A program made the position numbers and the translations under genes. The notes under the pieces were generated by a model, which ran no database searches, was not told where the DNA came from, and saw only the letters and a list, made by a program, of their open reading frames with translations. A DNA stretch of 64,000 nt from NCBI GenBank assembly GCA_963576725.1, contig OY755237.1, forward strand, positions 54,039,805-54,103,804. Reading direction: 5' to 3'. This document shows, piece by piece, positions 32,092 through 41,727 of this stretch (its first letter is position 1; every line of letters starts with the position of its first letter). Origin of the DNA: Azorinus chamasolen. Taxonomy: Eukaryota; Mollusca; Bivalvia; Cardiida; Solecurtidae.

Positions 32092-32344
32092 TTAACCCTT
32101 TCCCAATTCTATGTTTTATTCCAAATTTCAATACCTACTGAATATTCATTGCTAAAATACTTTTCATGAAATATGGAAGGTGGAACATTATAGCCATTTT
32201 AGAGATTAAAGAAACAGATCTATCAAATTCCATTAGTAAACAGAGCAGACCCAGATCAGACAGCTTCTATAGAAGATGATCTGCCTGATCTGCATCTCCT
32301 CCGTTTGTGAAAAAACTTTTTTTATGAGGGAATTTAAGGGTTGA
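32092..32344 (+). mobile_element. family A MITE, subtype A2
   Basis: TTAA-ccctttcccaattctatg, aatatggaaggtggaacatt, core with apex gcttctatagaaga, end aatttaagggttga. Confidence 0.8.
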
Positions 32345-32455
32345 TATTGGTGATATCGATGTGATTATTTTTTTTTAAGGGGAATGGTTAAGACAGCTAT
32401 TGCTGTACTCACCTGAATGACCTCATGAAGTGCTTATCACATTTCAAAGCGTTTT

Positions 32456-32682
32456 CATTACCTCATAGGCTATTTCTAAATACAACCTCTTTGTATAAAT
32501 CTACCGAAAAGGAGCATTAGCTAGAGAAAAGGAAAAATTTAAAATTTTAGTTTGAAACCATTGTGATAAATAGAGCATAAATTTTGCTCCTATAGGAGCA
32601 AATGCTCTATTTATCACAATTGTTTCACAAAGTGACTTTTACAGAGTCGTCAAACGTCGTCAATATGAGGGAAAGGGTTAGG
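32456..32682 (-). mobile_element. family B MITE
   Basis: attacctcataggctatttc start; palindrome with a 5-base insertion (catAAATTttgctcc) in one arm; end gagggaaagggtta. Confidence 0.82.
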
Positions 32683-32689
32683 ACATGTT

Positions 32690-32915
32690 TTTACTCCTAT
32701 GCAATCACATTAGACCAGATCAAATGGCACCTATTGGGAATGTCTGAACTAGGTCTGCTCAGTTTGCTAATGTAACTATGTAGAGCTAACTCTAAAGTTT
32801 CTGCTCTATCCAAAATATTTCCCTTGTTTAGGTTCTGTTTTAGATAATCAGTCAATGAATATTCATAAAGTGATAGATCGTTGCGTAATTATTATTCATG
32901 AGGTAAAGGGTCAAA
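32690..32915 (-). mobile_element. family A MITE, diverged
   Basis: tttttactcctatgcaatca, core gctcagtttgctaatgtaac side, AT flank, end gaggtaaagggtcaa. Confidence 0.65.
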
Positions 32916-33104
32916 GATAGTGTTTGCAATATTGCAAATTTGCTTGTTACCAATTTACCCCACAAAATGGTTCTGAATTTTATGACAGATCCATGCATGG
33001 AAATTTTCAAGAATTATTTCATGAGCTATAAATCACATAAGAAATGTATGTCACTACTGTTCTGCTTGTTCTTCAGCAAATGTCACAGCATTGTCACAAA
33101 AATA

Positions 33105-33395
33105 CTGTAAAACCTGTCACAAGTGACCATAAAGAATATGCAGCCACCTGCATTTGAGACTTTCTGTTAATCGGTCACTTAACCCTTTCCCTGATAAACT
33201 ATTTTTAGATTCTACCTCTTTGATTAAATCTACCGAAAAGGAGCATTTACCAGAGAAAAGGAATTTTTAGATTTGTGTAGTTTTGAAATCGGTATGGTAA
33301 ATGCTCTATTTAGCACAATGGTTTCAAAAAGAGACTTTTACAGAAGCGTCAAAGGGTGTCAGTATGAGGTTAAGATGGGTTTTACCGTATCACTT
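33105..33395. mobile_element. family C MITE remnant split by family B
   Basis: TA-CTGTAAAACCTGTCACAAG starts at 33105; the right end gatgggttttacCG-TA follows the B copy at 33376-33392. A rough C copy interrupted by B. Confidence 0.5.
33179..33375 (-). mobile_element. family B MITE, palindrome shortened
   Basis: TTAA-CCCTTTCCCTGATAAAC start, left flank intact, one arm reduced (atcggtatggtaaatgctct), end agtatgaggttaa. Confidence 0.78.
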
Positions 33396-33830
33396 GTTGC
33401 TCTTTGTTTACTGTCACTAGCTGTTATCAAGCCTTCACATTGGTATGGATGATTTTCAGAGTTTGTTTTGCAATCTGTTTTTTTTTATCATAATTAACTA
33501 TTGATATTTTGTTTGTAATATTGAAATTTTAAGTTTTTGCTTTAATTGTTTAATTGTTTTGGTAAGGATTTGTTGTTTAATTATTTTGAGATGGATTTTG
33601 TGATTTAACATTTAAAATAATTGTCTTGTTATGTGGAAAGTTTCTGTTTTCTCACTTCAAAGTTAGTTATGTGCTTGTTGTGATCTAAAATTAATTGAAT
33701 CTTTGTTGTTAAATTTTCTCATGGAGTTAATTTTGTGGTGATTGAAGTTGTGAAATTTTGGGTTTTGTGACTAATAATGACAATGTATGGAATATATTTG
33801 TTGTATCTCACAAAATGTTTTGACTTGTAT
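33396..33830. other. T-rich intron without recognised features
   Basis: TTTG/AATT-rich sequence leading into the acceptor at 33835; nothing else seen. Confidence 0.5.
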
Positions 33831-33835
33831 TACAG

Positions 33836-33878
33836 GCTGCCCAAGGAGGTTATGATGACAAAGCTCCATACTATCTGT
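33836..33878 (+). CDS. ADGB: androglobin exon: start of YYLFVDNLQP block
   Basis: Acceptor tgtattacag ends at 33835; donor gtatcc begins at 33879, leaving one base. The short 43-base exon encodes AAQGGYDDKAPYYL plus the first base of a Phe codon completed at 34431, giving the conserved string YYLFVDNLQPTEIVVSFS. That conserved string across the junction is the main support for this donor rather than the overlapping gt two bases upstream. Confidence 0.82.
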
Positions 33879-34164
33879 GTATCCTTGAAACTGATTGTCA
33901 ATATAAGTAGGATGTGAAAATGTAATAAACAAAGCACACCATTACCAAAGCATACCATTTTGGTCTCAACTTTTATCATAATTGATCATGATTGGCACAT
34001 GATCGAAAACATCAAAATAATGATTAATGCATTATAGTTGGATGTATTAACAAAGTCTTGACAAGGCAATTCTACAGCTTCAGCCAAAACTAACACAGGA
34101 TCAACTAAACAAATGTGTATCTAATTATCTATTCCTAATGTCATTATTTATTATTTGAATGAGA

Positions 34165-34318
34165 GGTCCAGACATTTTTTATAGTGCTAAAGACTAACTC
34201 TTAATAACTTCTTAATTTCTCCACCAAACTCTATGTTTAGACCATTTTTTAGAATCGTCTTGAAGGGTTTGGTGGAGAAATGACAATTTTAGTACTTGAG
34301 TACGCACGTGTTGCTCTG
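34165..34318. mobile_element. family D MITE, apex deleted
   Basis: aggtccagacattttttata, tttctccaccaaactctatg, then a short jump to gaagggtttggtggagaaat. Confidence 0.65.
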
Positions 34319-34430
34319 TGAATAGTCATCAAGTATAGTGTTAATTTAAGTGTTTTCACAAACATTGTCGTAGGTTCTATATACTCATCTCATAGTAAGT
34401 TTTGGATGGATTTCCTTAACCCTATCTTAG

Positions 34431-34607
34431 TTGTTGACAACCTCCAGCCCACAGAAATTGTGGTGTCATTTTCCTCCCTGTCCCGTTGGCCTGAGCCTCC
34501 ACCCCCGCCCGTGGAGGAGAAGAAATCTCATACCAGTGTGAAAGGAGGCAAGGACAAGGTGGACGAGAAAGAAATTACAAACATGACCAGTAGCAGTGTC
34601 CTAGAAG
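34431..34607 (+). CDS. ADGB: androglobin exon: VDNLQPTEIVVSFSSLSRW pre-globin block
   Basis: Acceptor cctatcttag ends at 34430; donor gtgagc begins at 34608. It encodes VDNLQPTEIVVSFSSLSRWP, then a Pro run (EPPPPPVEEKK) and a charged/Ser-rich tail ending SSSVLEG across the junction. The first part is a hallmark androglobin segment, probably beta-rich; the tail is linker. An in-frame Met at 34406 lies in the intron and is not the start. A palindromic MITE begins 22 bases after the donor. Confidence 0.88.
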
Positions 34608-34628
34608 GTGAGCTTTACTCTTATCCCG

Positions 34629-34863
34629 TTAACATTTTTCCTCATATAATGTTTTCACGCTTTTGCAAACAGAGTAGACCCAGATCAGACTGCTCCTATA
34701 GGAGCAGTCTGACCAGGGTCTGCTCTGTTTGCTAATGGAAATTGAAAAGAGGTATGTCTTTACTTTCTAACATGGCTACAATGTTTACATTATAATTATT
34801 TTGTTCATGAATAATCAGTAGGTACTGAACTTTCAAATAAATATAGAACAGGAAAAGGGTTAA
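34629..34863 (-). mobile_element. family A MITE, subtype A2, adjacent to an exon
   Basis: TTAA at 34629-34632 and 34860-34863; core gtagacccagatcagactgc with apex GCTCCTATAGGAGC (34692-34705). It begins 22 bases past the splice donor of the exon ending 34607. Confidence 0.85.
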
Positions 34864-34990
34864 CCCCCATAAGCTATTTTTAGACCCAACCTCTTTGAAT
34901 AAATCTACACAAAAGGAGCATTAACTAGAGAAAAGGAAAATGTTAGAATTGTATAGCATTGAAACCATTGTGATAAATAGAGCATTTGCT
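34860..34990 (-). mobile_element. family B MITE, truncated at palindrome
   Basis: Uses the same TTAA as the preceding A copy; stops after aatagagcatttgctc at the palindrome centre. The following sequence (aactttacccgatgagacgg) is unrelated. Confidence 0.78.
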
Positions 34991-35244
34991 CAACTTTACC
35001 CGATGAGACGGGTTTTTTCATTATTTTTCTTGAATCTATACATAAATTGCTCAGATTATTGAGACAACACAAAAATGACAGTTACAACTTCATTTATTTT
35101 CTGCGTAATTTTCTGCATGAAACTACACATCATAAGTATAGTCTGACATCATTGTTGATGTTACTGTTATAGTCATGTGACAGCTTTCTTACATGAGCCA
35201 TGTGCCGAAAATTTGCCGAGTATTCCGAATTGAGGGTGGGAGAA

Positions 35245-35430
35245 TAGACGGGTCCTGTAGGAGCCGTCTGATCAGGGTCTGCTCTGTTTGCTTTTGGAAT
35301 TATATAGATCTGATTCTACTGTTTCTGAAATGAACCAAATTCCCTTGTTAATTGGCCTTTATAGAAATTAAGTATACGAATATTCATGAAGTCATGAATT
35401 CTTGTATGAATAGTTAGGATGGAAAGGGTA
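35245..35430 (-). mobile_element. family A MITE, left end missing
   Basis: From the apex (gtcctgtaggagccgtctga) through gggtctgctctgtttgcttt and the AT flank to gatggaaagggtaaag. Confidence 0.65.
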
Positions 35431-35774
35431 AAGGAATTTGAAATTGCAGCATATGGGTGTATTATGCAGACATGATTTTTACAGAAGTTTTAGTCTTCAC
35501 CTGATTGGTACATATTTGTATGCATTTGCAAACAGAGTCGACCCCAATCAGACAGTGTCTGTAAGAGGGTTTAGTGAAGAAAAGAAGGAGCTATTCTTGA
35601 AAAAAAAAAATGATTTACCCATCTTATCTATACTATACTTCTGATAAGACTGAAATACGGTGATTTTTAGATTTTTATACAGCTGGCAGTTATATCACAA
35701 TTGTTAGACGTATTTCATAATTGTCATAATGTATCCTTATAATTGTGATAATTCATGTTCATTTCAATAACCAG

Positions 35775-35928
35775 GTTCTGTAGGAGGGGACAAGGTGCCA
35801 CCACCTGTAGTACACCAGGGATCATTGGTAGCAGAGCCCTACTCATGGAAGAGTCTCGTAACAGGACAGCCAATCCTACGACTGCGTACCACCGCCATCA
35901 GAGCAGCTGTTCTGTGTCTACCAGCAGG
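35775..35928 (+). CDS. ADGB: androglobin exon: EPYSWKSLVTGQPILRL block
   Basis: Acceptor caataaccag ends at 35774; donor gtacac begins at 35929. It encodes GSVGGDKVPPPVVHQGSLVA and then EPYSWKSLVTGQPILRLRTT followed by AIRAAVLCLPAG, part of the conserved pre-globin region. It leaves two bases, completed at 37666. The dense run of conserved aromatic and aliphatic positions contrasts with the low-complexity linkers and makes the exon secure. Confidence 0.88.
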
Positions 35929-36011
35929 GTACACTTTTTGCAACCATTAAATTGTTTTGACCTGTTCATGCTCATTCAAGAAAAATAGTTTATTCATGTC
36001 ATGATATGGTT

Positions 36012-36853
36012 TTAACCCATCACATCATGAATATTCATATAAGAAATAATGACATCCTGAATATTAATGAGTAGCATTTTTATGATCTGATTGGGGAGCA
36101 TATTGTTTTTGTTATCCCCCCCCCCCCCCCCCAACCCCCGATCTGATCTGAGGGGCATATTGTTTTTGCCCTGTGTCTCTGTTTCTCTGTTTGTCACCAA
36201 CTTTAACGTTGGTCATAAATTTTGAGCCAGTACAGATAAAGACTTGGTATTTGGCATGCATATGATGTATCTCATAAAGCCGCACTTTTGAAGGGGAGGG
36301 AGCATGTTAAAGTCAAGGTCATCCTTCAAGGTCAGAGGTAAAATATAGGTCAAATCAACAACTTTAACATTGGCCATAACTTTTAAACCAGTAGATATAG
36401 CTACTTGATATTTGGCATGCATGTGTATCTCATGAAGCTGCACATTTTGAGGGGTGACATGTCAAGGCCAAGGTCATCCTTCAGGTCAAAAGTCAGATGT
36501 TTGTTTGTCAGGAACTTGAACATTTGCAATAACTTTTGAATCAGTAGAGATAGAGACATGTCAAAGGACAAATGTATAGGTCAACATTTACATTCCCTAT
36601 ACTATTTGATATAGTACAGATAGAGACTTGATATTTGGCATGCTAGTGGCATAGTGTAGTGTTTCACAAACACATCTTATAATGGTACATGAGCACAGGG
36701 GTTTTTTTCTTGGCAGAAATTATAGAATCAGATCTATATTTCATAAGGAATCAGAGCAGAGCTTGATTTTAAAGCTTCTACAGGGGCATTCTGATCTGGA
36801 TCTACTGTGTTTGCAAAGGCATTAAAAGGCATATTGATGGAGTAAAGAGTTTA
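36012..36853 (+). mobile_element. family A MITE split by a 'ggggcatattg' element
   Basis: ttaacccatcacatcatgaa to the AT flank (about 36085), then the insertion, then ataatggtacatgagcacag at 36670, core and end gatggagtaaagagttta. Confidence 0.7.
36090..36668. repeat. 'ggggcatattg' element, short copy with AGGTCA motifs
   Basis: Head attggggagcatattgtttt with a 17-base C run (36116-36132), tandem aactttaacattggccataac / aaggtcatccttcaaggtca units, tail tgtttcacaaacacatctta. Same family as 47487-49520. Confidence 0.75.
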
Positions 36854-37084
36854 TAAACATATTCTTTGAATGGCTACTGATAATAGAAATCATTTTCTTC
36901 TGCTCAATATCAAAGAGGAGGCTTGGCACAGACCTACAATGACCTAAACAAACTTGATGTAAAGACTGCAACAATTAAACTTTATGTGCTTGCATTTTTC
37001 ACCTTCCTTGTTCTATCATCCAGCAGGTGACACAAGAGGAGCAAGTTTTAATTTATTCAGCACAAGCAACTAAAGTAACTTTTT

Positions 37085-37296
37085 ATTTCTTTGCATGCTA
37101 GCGGCAAAATCATGATAACCAATGCAAACAGTTTGGATCCAGATGAGATGCTGCATTATCTAGCATCTCATCAGGATCCAAACTGTTTGTCACTTTAACC
37201 ATATTTTTGCAAAAAAATAAGAAAAATCTTATTGTTAGAATTGAAGCTGACGACAATTGTCGCAGATGAAAAATTACTTAGCATGCAAAGAGTTAA
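37085..37296. repeat. J-type palindromic element
   Basis: ctttgcatgctagcggcaaa start; perfect inner palindrome caaacagtttggatccagat gagatgct / agcatctcatcaggatcc; right end acttagcatgcaaagagtta. Termini ttgcatgctag / tagcatgcaa are inverted. Confidence 0.7.
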
Positions 37297-37633
37297 CCCA
37301 ATACCCCCTAGTGGCGCAGTTTTGCGCCTCTATAAATTCACATTGTGAAACCATTGTGATAAATAGAGCATTTGCTCCATAGGACAAACAACATGACAAC
37401 ATTGTGAAACCATTGTGATAAATACAGCATTTGCTCCATATGACAAACAACATGACAACATTGTGAAACCATTGTGATAAATACACATGGAGCTATGGAG
37501 CAAATGCTCTATTTATCACAATGGTTTCAATACTACACAATTCTAAAACTCCTTTTCTATAGTTAATGTTCCTTTTCAGTAGATTAATTCAAAAATATTC
37601 GGTCTAAAAATAGCCTAGGAGAGAATGAGTTAA
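37293..37633 (+). mobile_element. family B MITE with tripled arm
   Basis: TTAA start, then acattgtgaaaccattgtga ...acaacatgaca repeated three times (about 59 bases each), then the normal right arm and flank to gagaatgagttaa, 33 bases before the acceptor of the exon at 37666. Confidence 0.82.
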
Positions 37634-37665
37634 GTAGTGTCCAGCATGTATGGTTTATTTTTCAG

Positions 37666-37780
37666 ACGCCATGTTCTCAAGTTCATGATGTCAGGCCCCC
37701 TCGGCTACCATGTTCATCTGTGCTCCTCTACCCAGTTTGTGTTTGGAGATGAGGAAACAGTAATGGCTCAGCTGACAAAA
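37666..37780 (+). CDS. ADGB: androglobin exon: GRHVLKFMMSGPLGYHVHL, lead-in to globin
   Basis: Acceptor tttatttttcag ends at 37665; donor gtaagt begins at 37781, phase 0. It encodes RHVLKFMMSGPLGYHVHLCS and then STQFVFGDEETVMAQLTK. The FVFGDEETVMAQL stretch corresponds to the entry into the permuted globin (helix C/D side, before helix E). The intron behind it is only 200 bases, the shortest of the gene here, and appears free of MITEs. Confidence 0.9.
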
Positions 37781-37980
37781 GTAAGTCATATCTGTTCTAG
37801 CTCATTTATTCTAAATATTGGACACCCGGCCTGATGGTTATAAAACTTGTGAATTTGAGACTGTGTTCATTTTCAAGTATCTGATTGGTCAAATTCTTAG
37901 CTCACTCAGTTGTAACTTATATATATATATTTTGTCTGCTACAAAGTCATAAATTGTTTTCAATTGACTATTTTATTCAG

Positions 37981-38148
37981 GAAAGCTGCAGGTTTGTTGA
38001 CAATGCCATCCAGGTAATCAATGGGATAGGAAAGTGTATCAACTCATTTAATGACACAGAAGACTTCAACAAGGCCTGGAAAGAACTGACCACTGCCCAC
38101 TGCCCATACCAGAATGACAAACAAATGTCCAAACAACACCACTTCAAG
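37981..38148 (+). CDS. ADGB: androglobin exon: globin helices E-F with proximal His
   Basis: Acceptor ttttattcag ends at 37980; donor gtatgt begins at 38149; phase 0 at both ends, 56 codons. The segment FVDNAIQVINGIGKCINSFN runs through helix E and DTEDFNKAWKELTTAHCP through helix F. By position-for-position alignment with other globins, the His at 38098-38100 is the proximal (F8) haem ligand and the Asn at 38002-38004 falls at distal E7, where vertebrate androglobins are reported to have Gln. Role: haem-binding core of the protein. The E7 assignment is inference; the exon itself is secure. Confidence 0.92.
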
Positions 38149-38239
38149 GTATGTATTCTTTGTGGCATCCAGTTGAATGGAAAGGCTTCTAATTTGTTGA
38201 AATTCTCCTGATCAGCATTTACTCATTCTTTCTCTTGTT

Positions 38240-38470
38240 TTATGGCCCCCTTGGGGGGACATATTGTTTTTGCCCTGTCTGTCTGTTGGTTTGTGGACAA
38301 CTTTAACTTTGTTGATAATTGTGTAGCCATTGCACATACATACTTCAAATTTGGCATGCATGTGCAACTTATGGAGGCTAACATTTTAGGGGTGACTTAT
38401 TAAGGTCAAGGTCATACATCAAGGTCAAGGGTCAATTTACGGGTCAAATTTAGATTGGCGATAGTTTTGT
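38240..38470. repeat. 'ggggcatattg' element fragment
   Basis: tggcccccttggggggacat attgtttttgccctgtctgt, one unit with aaggtcaaggtcatacatca, then ends. Confidence 0.65.
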
Positions 38471-38479
38471 TGTCATTCA

Positions 38480-38542
38480 ACCTGCCATAAAGACCCAGAA
38501 ATGGTCCACTACTGGTTGGTCATTGCAGAGAGGTTCTACTGT
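38480..38542. mobile_element. family C MITE fragment
   Basis: acctgccataaagacccaga...gagaggttctactgta: right end only, 33 bases before the acceptor at 38574. Confidence 0.5.
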
Positions 38543-38574
38543 ATATTGATGATATGACTTTTTATTTTTGGCAG

Positions 38575-38716
38575 ATATTCAGTGAGGCCCTGTATGCAAC
38601 CCTCCGTAAGGTGCTGAAGGAGATAGCAAGTCCAGAGATAGCGTTTGCATGGAGAGCATTTATGTTTGATGCCACAACTAAAAATATACTCGGAGTACCA
38701 TCTGGCAGTCGCCCAG
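38575..38716 (+). CDS. ADGB: androglobin exon: globin helices G-H
   Basis: Acceptor atttttggcag ends at 38574; donor gtaata begins at 38717; phase 0 in, one base left out. With the end of the previous exon it gives HFKIFSEALYATLRKVLKEI, then ASPEIAFAWRAFMFDATTKN, a typical helix G to H pattern closing the first part of the permuted globin. The last residues (GVPSGSRP) start the linker to the IQ motif. Confidence 0.92.
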
Positions 38717-39154
38717 GTAATATGAAAGCTTGCTTCACTGCAAGGTACACAGTAATTCTTCAAAACTTCTGGAAAAATGCTATTCTTATCGTAACTTTGT
38801 ATTTAATAAATATAGAAGTTAAGGATGTTTTAACTTTCTACCTCAGGTTAATCCCAAAAACTCATTTTTCATACTAGTGTTATTTTTGTTTTGTTTTAAA
38901 AACATAAAAAAATCTTTATTCTAAACAAATTGTCCCAATTTTGCTAAAGAACTTTGTATAAGAACTAGAAGTGTTGAAGCATTGCTGGTGCTTTCCTATA
39001 CAATTACATGAGTTCCAATTCACAAAAATATTTCTAAGTCCTTGCACGCTGGTGACATGTGATAACCTATCCAATCAAATTTGAATCGGGTGAAACATGG
39101 AGTATCTCAACGTCTCATCAGGAACAACCCTTACTGTGCGATACAAGAATCACT

Positions 39155-39240
39155 AATGTCATTTGCAAACAGTGTAGACCCAGATGAGAAGGCTCCTAGA
39201 GGAGCCCTCTCATCAGGGTCTGCACTGTTTGTCATGTTAC
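39155..39240. repeat. family K palindrome
   Basis: tttgcaaacagtgtagaccc agatgagaa with its inverse; apex GCTCCTAGAGGAGC at 39192-39205. Confidence 0.65.
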
Positions 39241-39415
39241 ACTTTTCTTTAGAAAATTCCCTAAATATTCACTATAAACTTCACCCGTTTGAATTTTGGA
39301 AGAGTCCATTAGAAAACTCAGCGTTGTAAGGGTTAAAACTGTCCGATACACTGAAAAATGGGAAAATCAATTATTAGAAAGTTGCAGATTACCTGTACCT
39401 AGTGTGCAAGGAATT

Positions 39416-39650
39416 AACCCTTTACCTGATTGGTAAGCCTTTTAACACCTGTGCATATAGAGAAGACCAATATCAGATGGTCCCTTTAGGAAGCAGCTGA
39501 TCAAGGTCTGCTCTGTTTGCTTATGAAATGATACAGACCTGATTCTACAGTTTCTTCAGGGGTCAAATAATACTGTTATTAAAATTCAGCTAATTAATAT
39601 TCATGATATCATTATTTCTTTCATGAATATACATCAGGTAAAGGGTTTAG
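39416..39650 (-). mobile_element. family A MITE
   Basis: TTAA-CCCTTTACCTGATTGG start, core with apex tccctttaggaag, AT flank, end catcaggtaaagggttta. Confidence 0.75.
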
Positions 39651-39654
39651 AATT

Positions 39655-39815
39655 CAGTAGAACCGGTCTTAAGCAACCTTATGTTGATTGGAGCCAGGAA
39701 TCTGTATAAGCAGGTGGTTCCTCTAGGAGCTTTTGACCTGCATTTAACTACCACCTGCCTTACAGACCCATAATTAGACCTCTTTTGATGGTCTCTTAAG
39801 ACAGGTTCTGCTGTA
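39655..39815. mobile_element. family C MITE, left arm deleted
   Basis: cagtagaaccggtcttaagc to agacaggttctgctg-TA; apex ttcctctaggagc. Confidence 0.7.
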
Positions 39816-40014
39816 CTTGTGATCACTGTTTCATTGTATGCTGTCTGAAGTAACCAGTATTACATCTATATACAGAGTTCTATGGGAATTGATGTATAAA
39901 TTTGACATCCCTATGTGTAATATGTTTCACATCTTTCGATTTACTGTCACACTGTTTAACCCTTTAAATGCCGAAGCCAAATTGTCATTAACTATGAAAG
40001 ATTAAATTGCTAAA

Positions 40015-40095
40015 ACAATTGTTATGACAAACACTGCAGACCCTGGTCAGAGGTTCCTGTAGGTACCCTTTGATCTGGATCTACAAGGTTTGCAC
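40015..40095. repeat. family K palindrome
   Basis: gacaaacactgcagaccctg ... gatctggatctacaaggttt. Confidence 0.45.
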
Positions 40096-40139
40096 ATATG
40101 TACCAGTACACTTATATCCCACATTCAAATGGTTAATAA

Positions 40140-40780
40140 TGTTACCATTAGGCATTATTTAGACTCTCTGTTTGACTGTATGTCTGGCTTCCTTGATTAT
40201 TATTGTGGCAACACTACAGGGAGTATGTGAGCTTTACTATGTGAAATTCAACCTTCAGACTTTACAGTGTAAAACCAGAGGAGATGCTGCTTCAAAACTT
40301 TGGTGTCAAATTAGATTCTTCATTGTTTGCCATGCATAAGGGCCTATTCTATTTTGTTAACTTGTGTGACAAACATTGTAGAAACTGATAAGATGCTGTG
40401 ACGTAAATGTGGTGGCTGATTTTTTTGGTCTGCACAGTTTTGTAATGCCTGAAGGTTGGTTCATATAACAGGCTCACTTGTACAAAGGACACCATGCCTG
40501 AGTGTCAGCCCTGATTTTAGTGAATCACAACCTTTGCCTCATTCGATTTGCTTGTGAAGTTGATACCACCGATACCATAGACTGATATTCTTAATGTTTT
40601 ATGTTTCACATACCATATATTTGTTTTTTGAAATGGTGCTATTTGTAACAGGATTCACGTGTGGATTTTATGTATGGAGTCTTTAAATCACTGCTTTTTT
40701 CTGGCGATAAAAAAGGGGAAGTAATTAAAAAAGAGAAAGGTATTTTCCTTTACAAAAACAGGGAAGTTCCATGATTTAGT
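40140..40780. other. intron sequence without clear features
   Basis: One weak K-like palindrome near 40375-40440; otherwise nothing recognised. Confidence 0.4.
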
Positions 40781-40784
40781 ATAG

Positions 40785-40876
40785 ATTTTGTAACAAAGAA
40801 AGAAAGAGATCCTGATCTGGATCTGCTTTGTTTGCAATGATGTGAAAAAGCACTTGCATGAACAAAAGGGTTAAAG
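40785..40876 (+). mobile_element. family A MITE, right part
   Basis: agagatcctgatctggatct gctttgtttgc, end caaaagggttaa; core apex deleted. Confidence 0.5.
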
Positions 40877-41035
40877 AAAAGTGGTTGCTTAATGCAGGAC
40901 AAAAAGTGATGCAAAAAGCCTCCAAGAGGAGCATTGGCATCCCTTTTGCCCATGCATTAAGCAACCATCTGTTTGTTTACAACTCAAATGTTTAATCAAT
41001 AAGTAGTCCCTTAAAACAAGTTTCACTGAACTATG
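40875..41035. mobile_element. family C MITE, diverged
   Basis: gtggttgcttaatgcaggac ... gcccatgcattaagcaacca palindrome; right end acaagtttcactgaac. It lies 80 bases before the exon at 41115. Confidence 0.65.
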
Positions 41036-41114
41036 GTTTGTGTACATGTATATAATTGTATACTGTATTTCTTATGCCGATATGAATATATTAAAACCTT
41101 ACTGGACCTTCCAG

Positions 41115-41180
41115 CAACTGGGCACACTAGCCACAGAGGGTCTGCCAAGCACCCTCCGGCTCCAGCCAGTAAAGCCAAGC
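41115..41180 (+). CDS. ADGB: androglobin exon: post-globin linker
   Basis: Acceptor ggaccttccag ends at 41114; donor gtaagt begins at 41181. The 66 bases encode ATGHTSHRGSAKHPPAPASK and AK, small-residue and basic, without a fold. It completes the codon left at 38716 and leaves one base. Support comes from splice sites, frame and absence of stops; there is no homology I can name. Confidence 0.68.
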
Positions 41181-41396
41181 GTAAGTCTTCTGCCAGGAAC
41201 ACCAATAGACTAAAATGTTAAAATCCTCTTGCAGTCCTGCTAGAATTCTTTTCTCTCTACTGCTTGTTTGTTTAGTTTGTACTAGCTTTCTCGCATGATG
41301 GTGGTTGGAGTATATGCTATCCCAGAGTGTGCTTGATTGTAGCTTGTAATGATATGAAAAGCTTTTCTATGCTAGTATAGTAAAATGCTTTCTTAT

Positions 41397-41632
41397 TTAA
41401 CCCTTTCCCTTATATTGACACCTTTTGACACCTCTGTAAAAGTCACTGTTTGAAACCATAGTGATAAATAGAGCATTTGCTCCATAGGAGCAAATGCTCT
41501 ATTTATCACAATGATTTAAAAAACTACACAATTCTATTTATGTTTTTTCCCTTTTTTCTAGTAAATTCTCCTTTTCAGTAGATTTATTCAAAGAATTTGA
41601 GTCAAAAAATAGCATATGAGGGAATGGGTTAA
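41397..41632 (+). mobile_element. family B MITE
   Basis: TTAA at 41397-41400 and 41629-41632; palindrome apex gctccataggagc; B right flank. Confidence 0.88.
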
Positions 41633-41727
41633 TAGCAGAAAATAGAACTACTGATGTTACGTTTTACTGCTAAAGCTTTTAAGATTCATTTTATCCTGAT
41701 AAGCTCAAGTTTCAGTATGAATGTTTC

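Noticed and set aside
34406..34735. 109-codon ORF starting with Met before the exon at 34431
   Set aside because: Only 34431-34607 is coding; the Met and preceding residues lie in the intron and the last third is a family A MITE.
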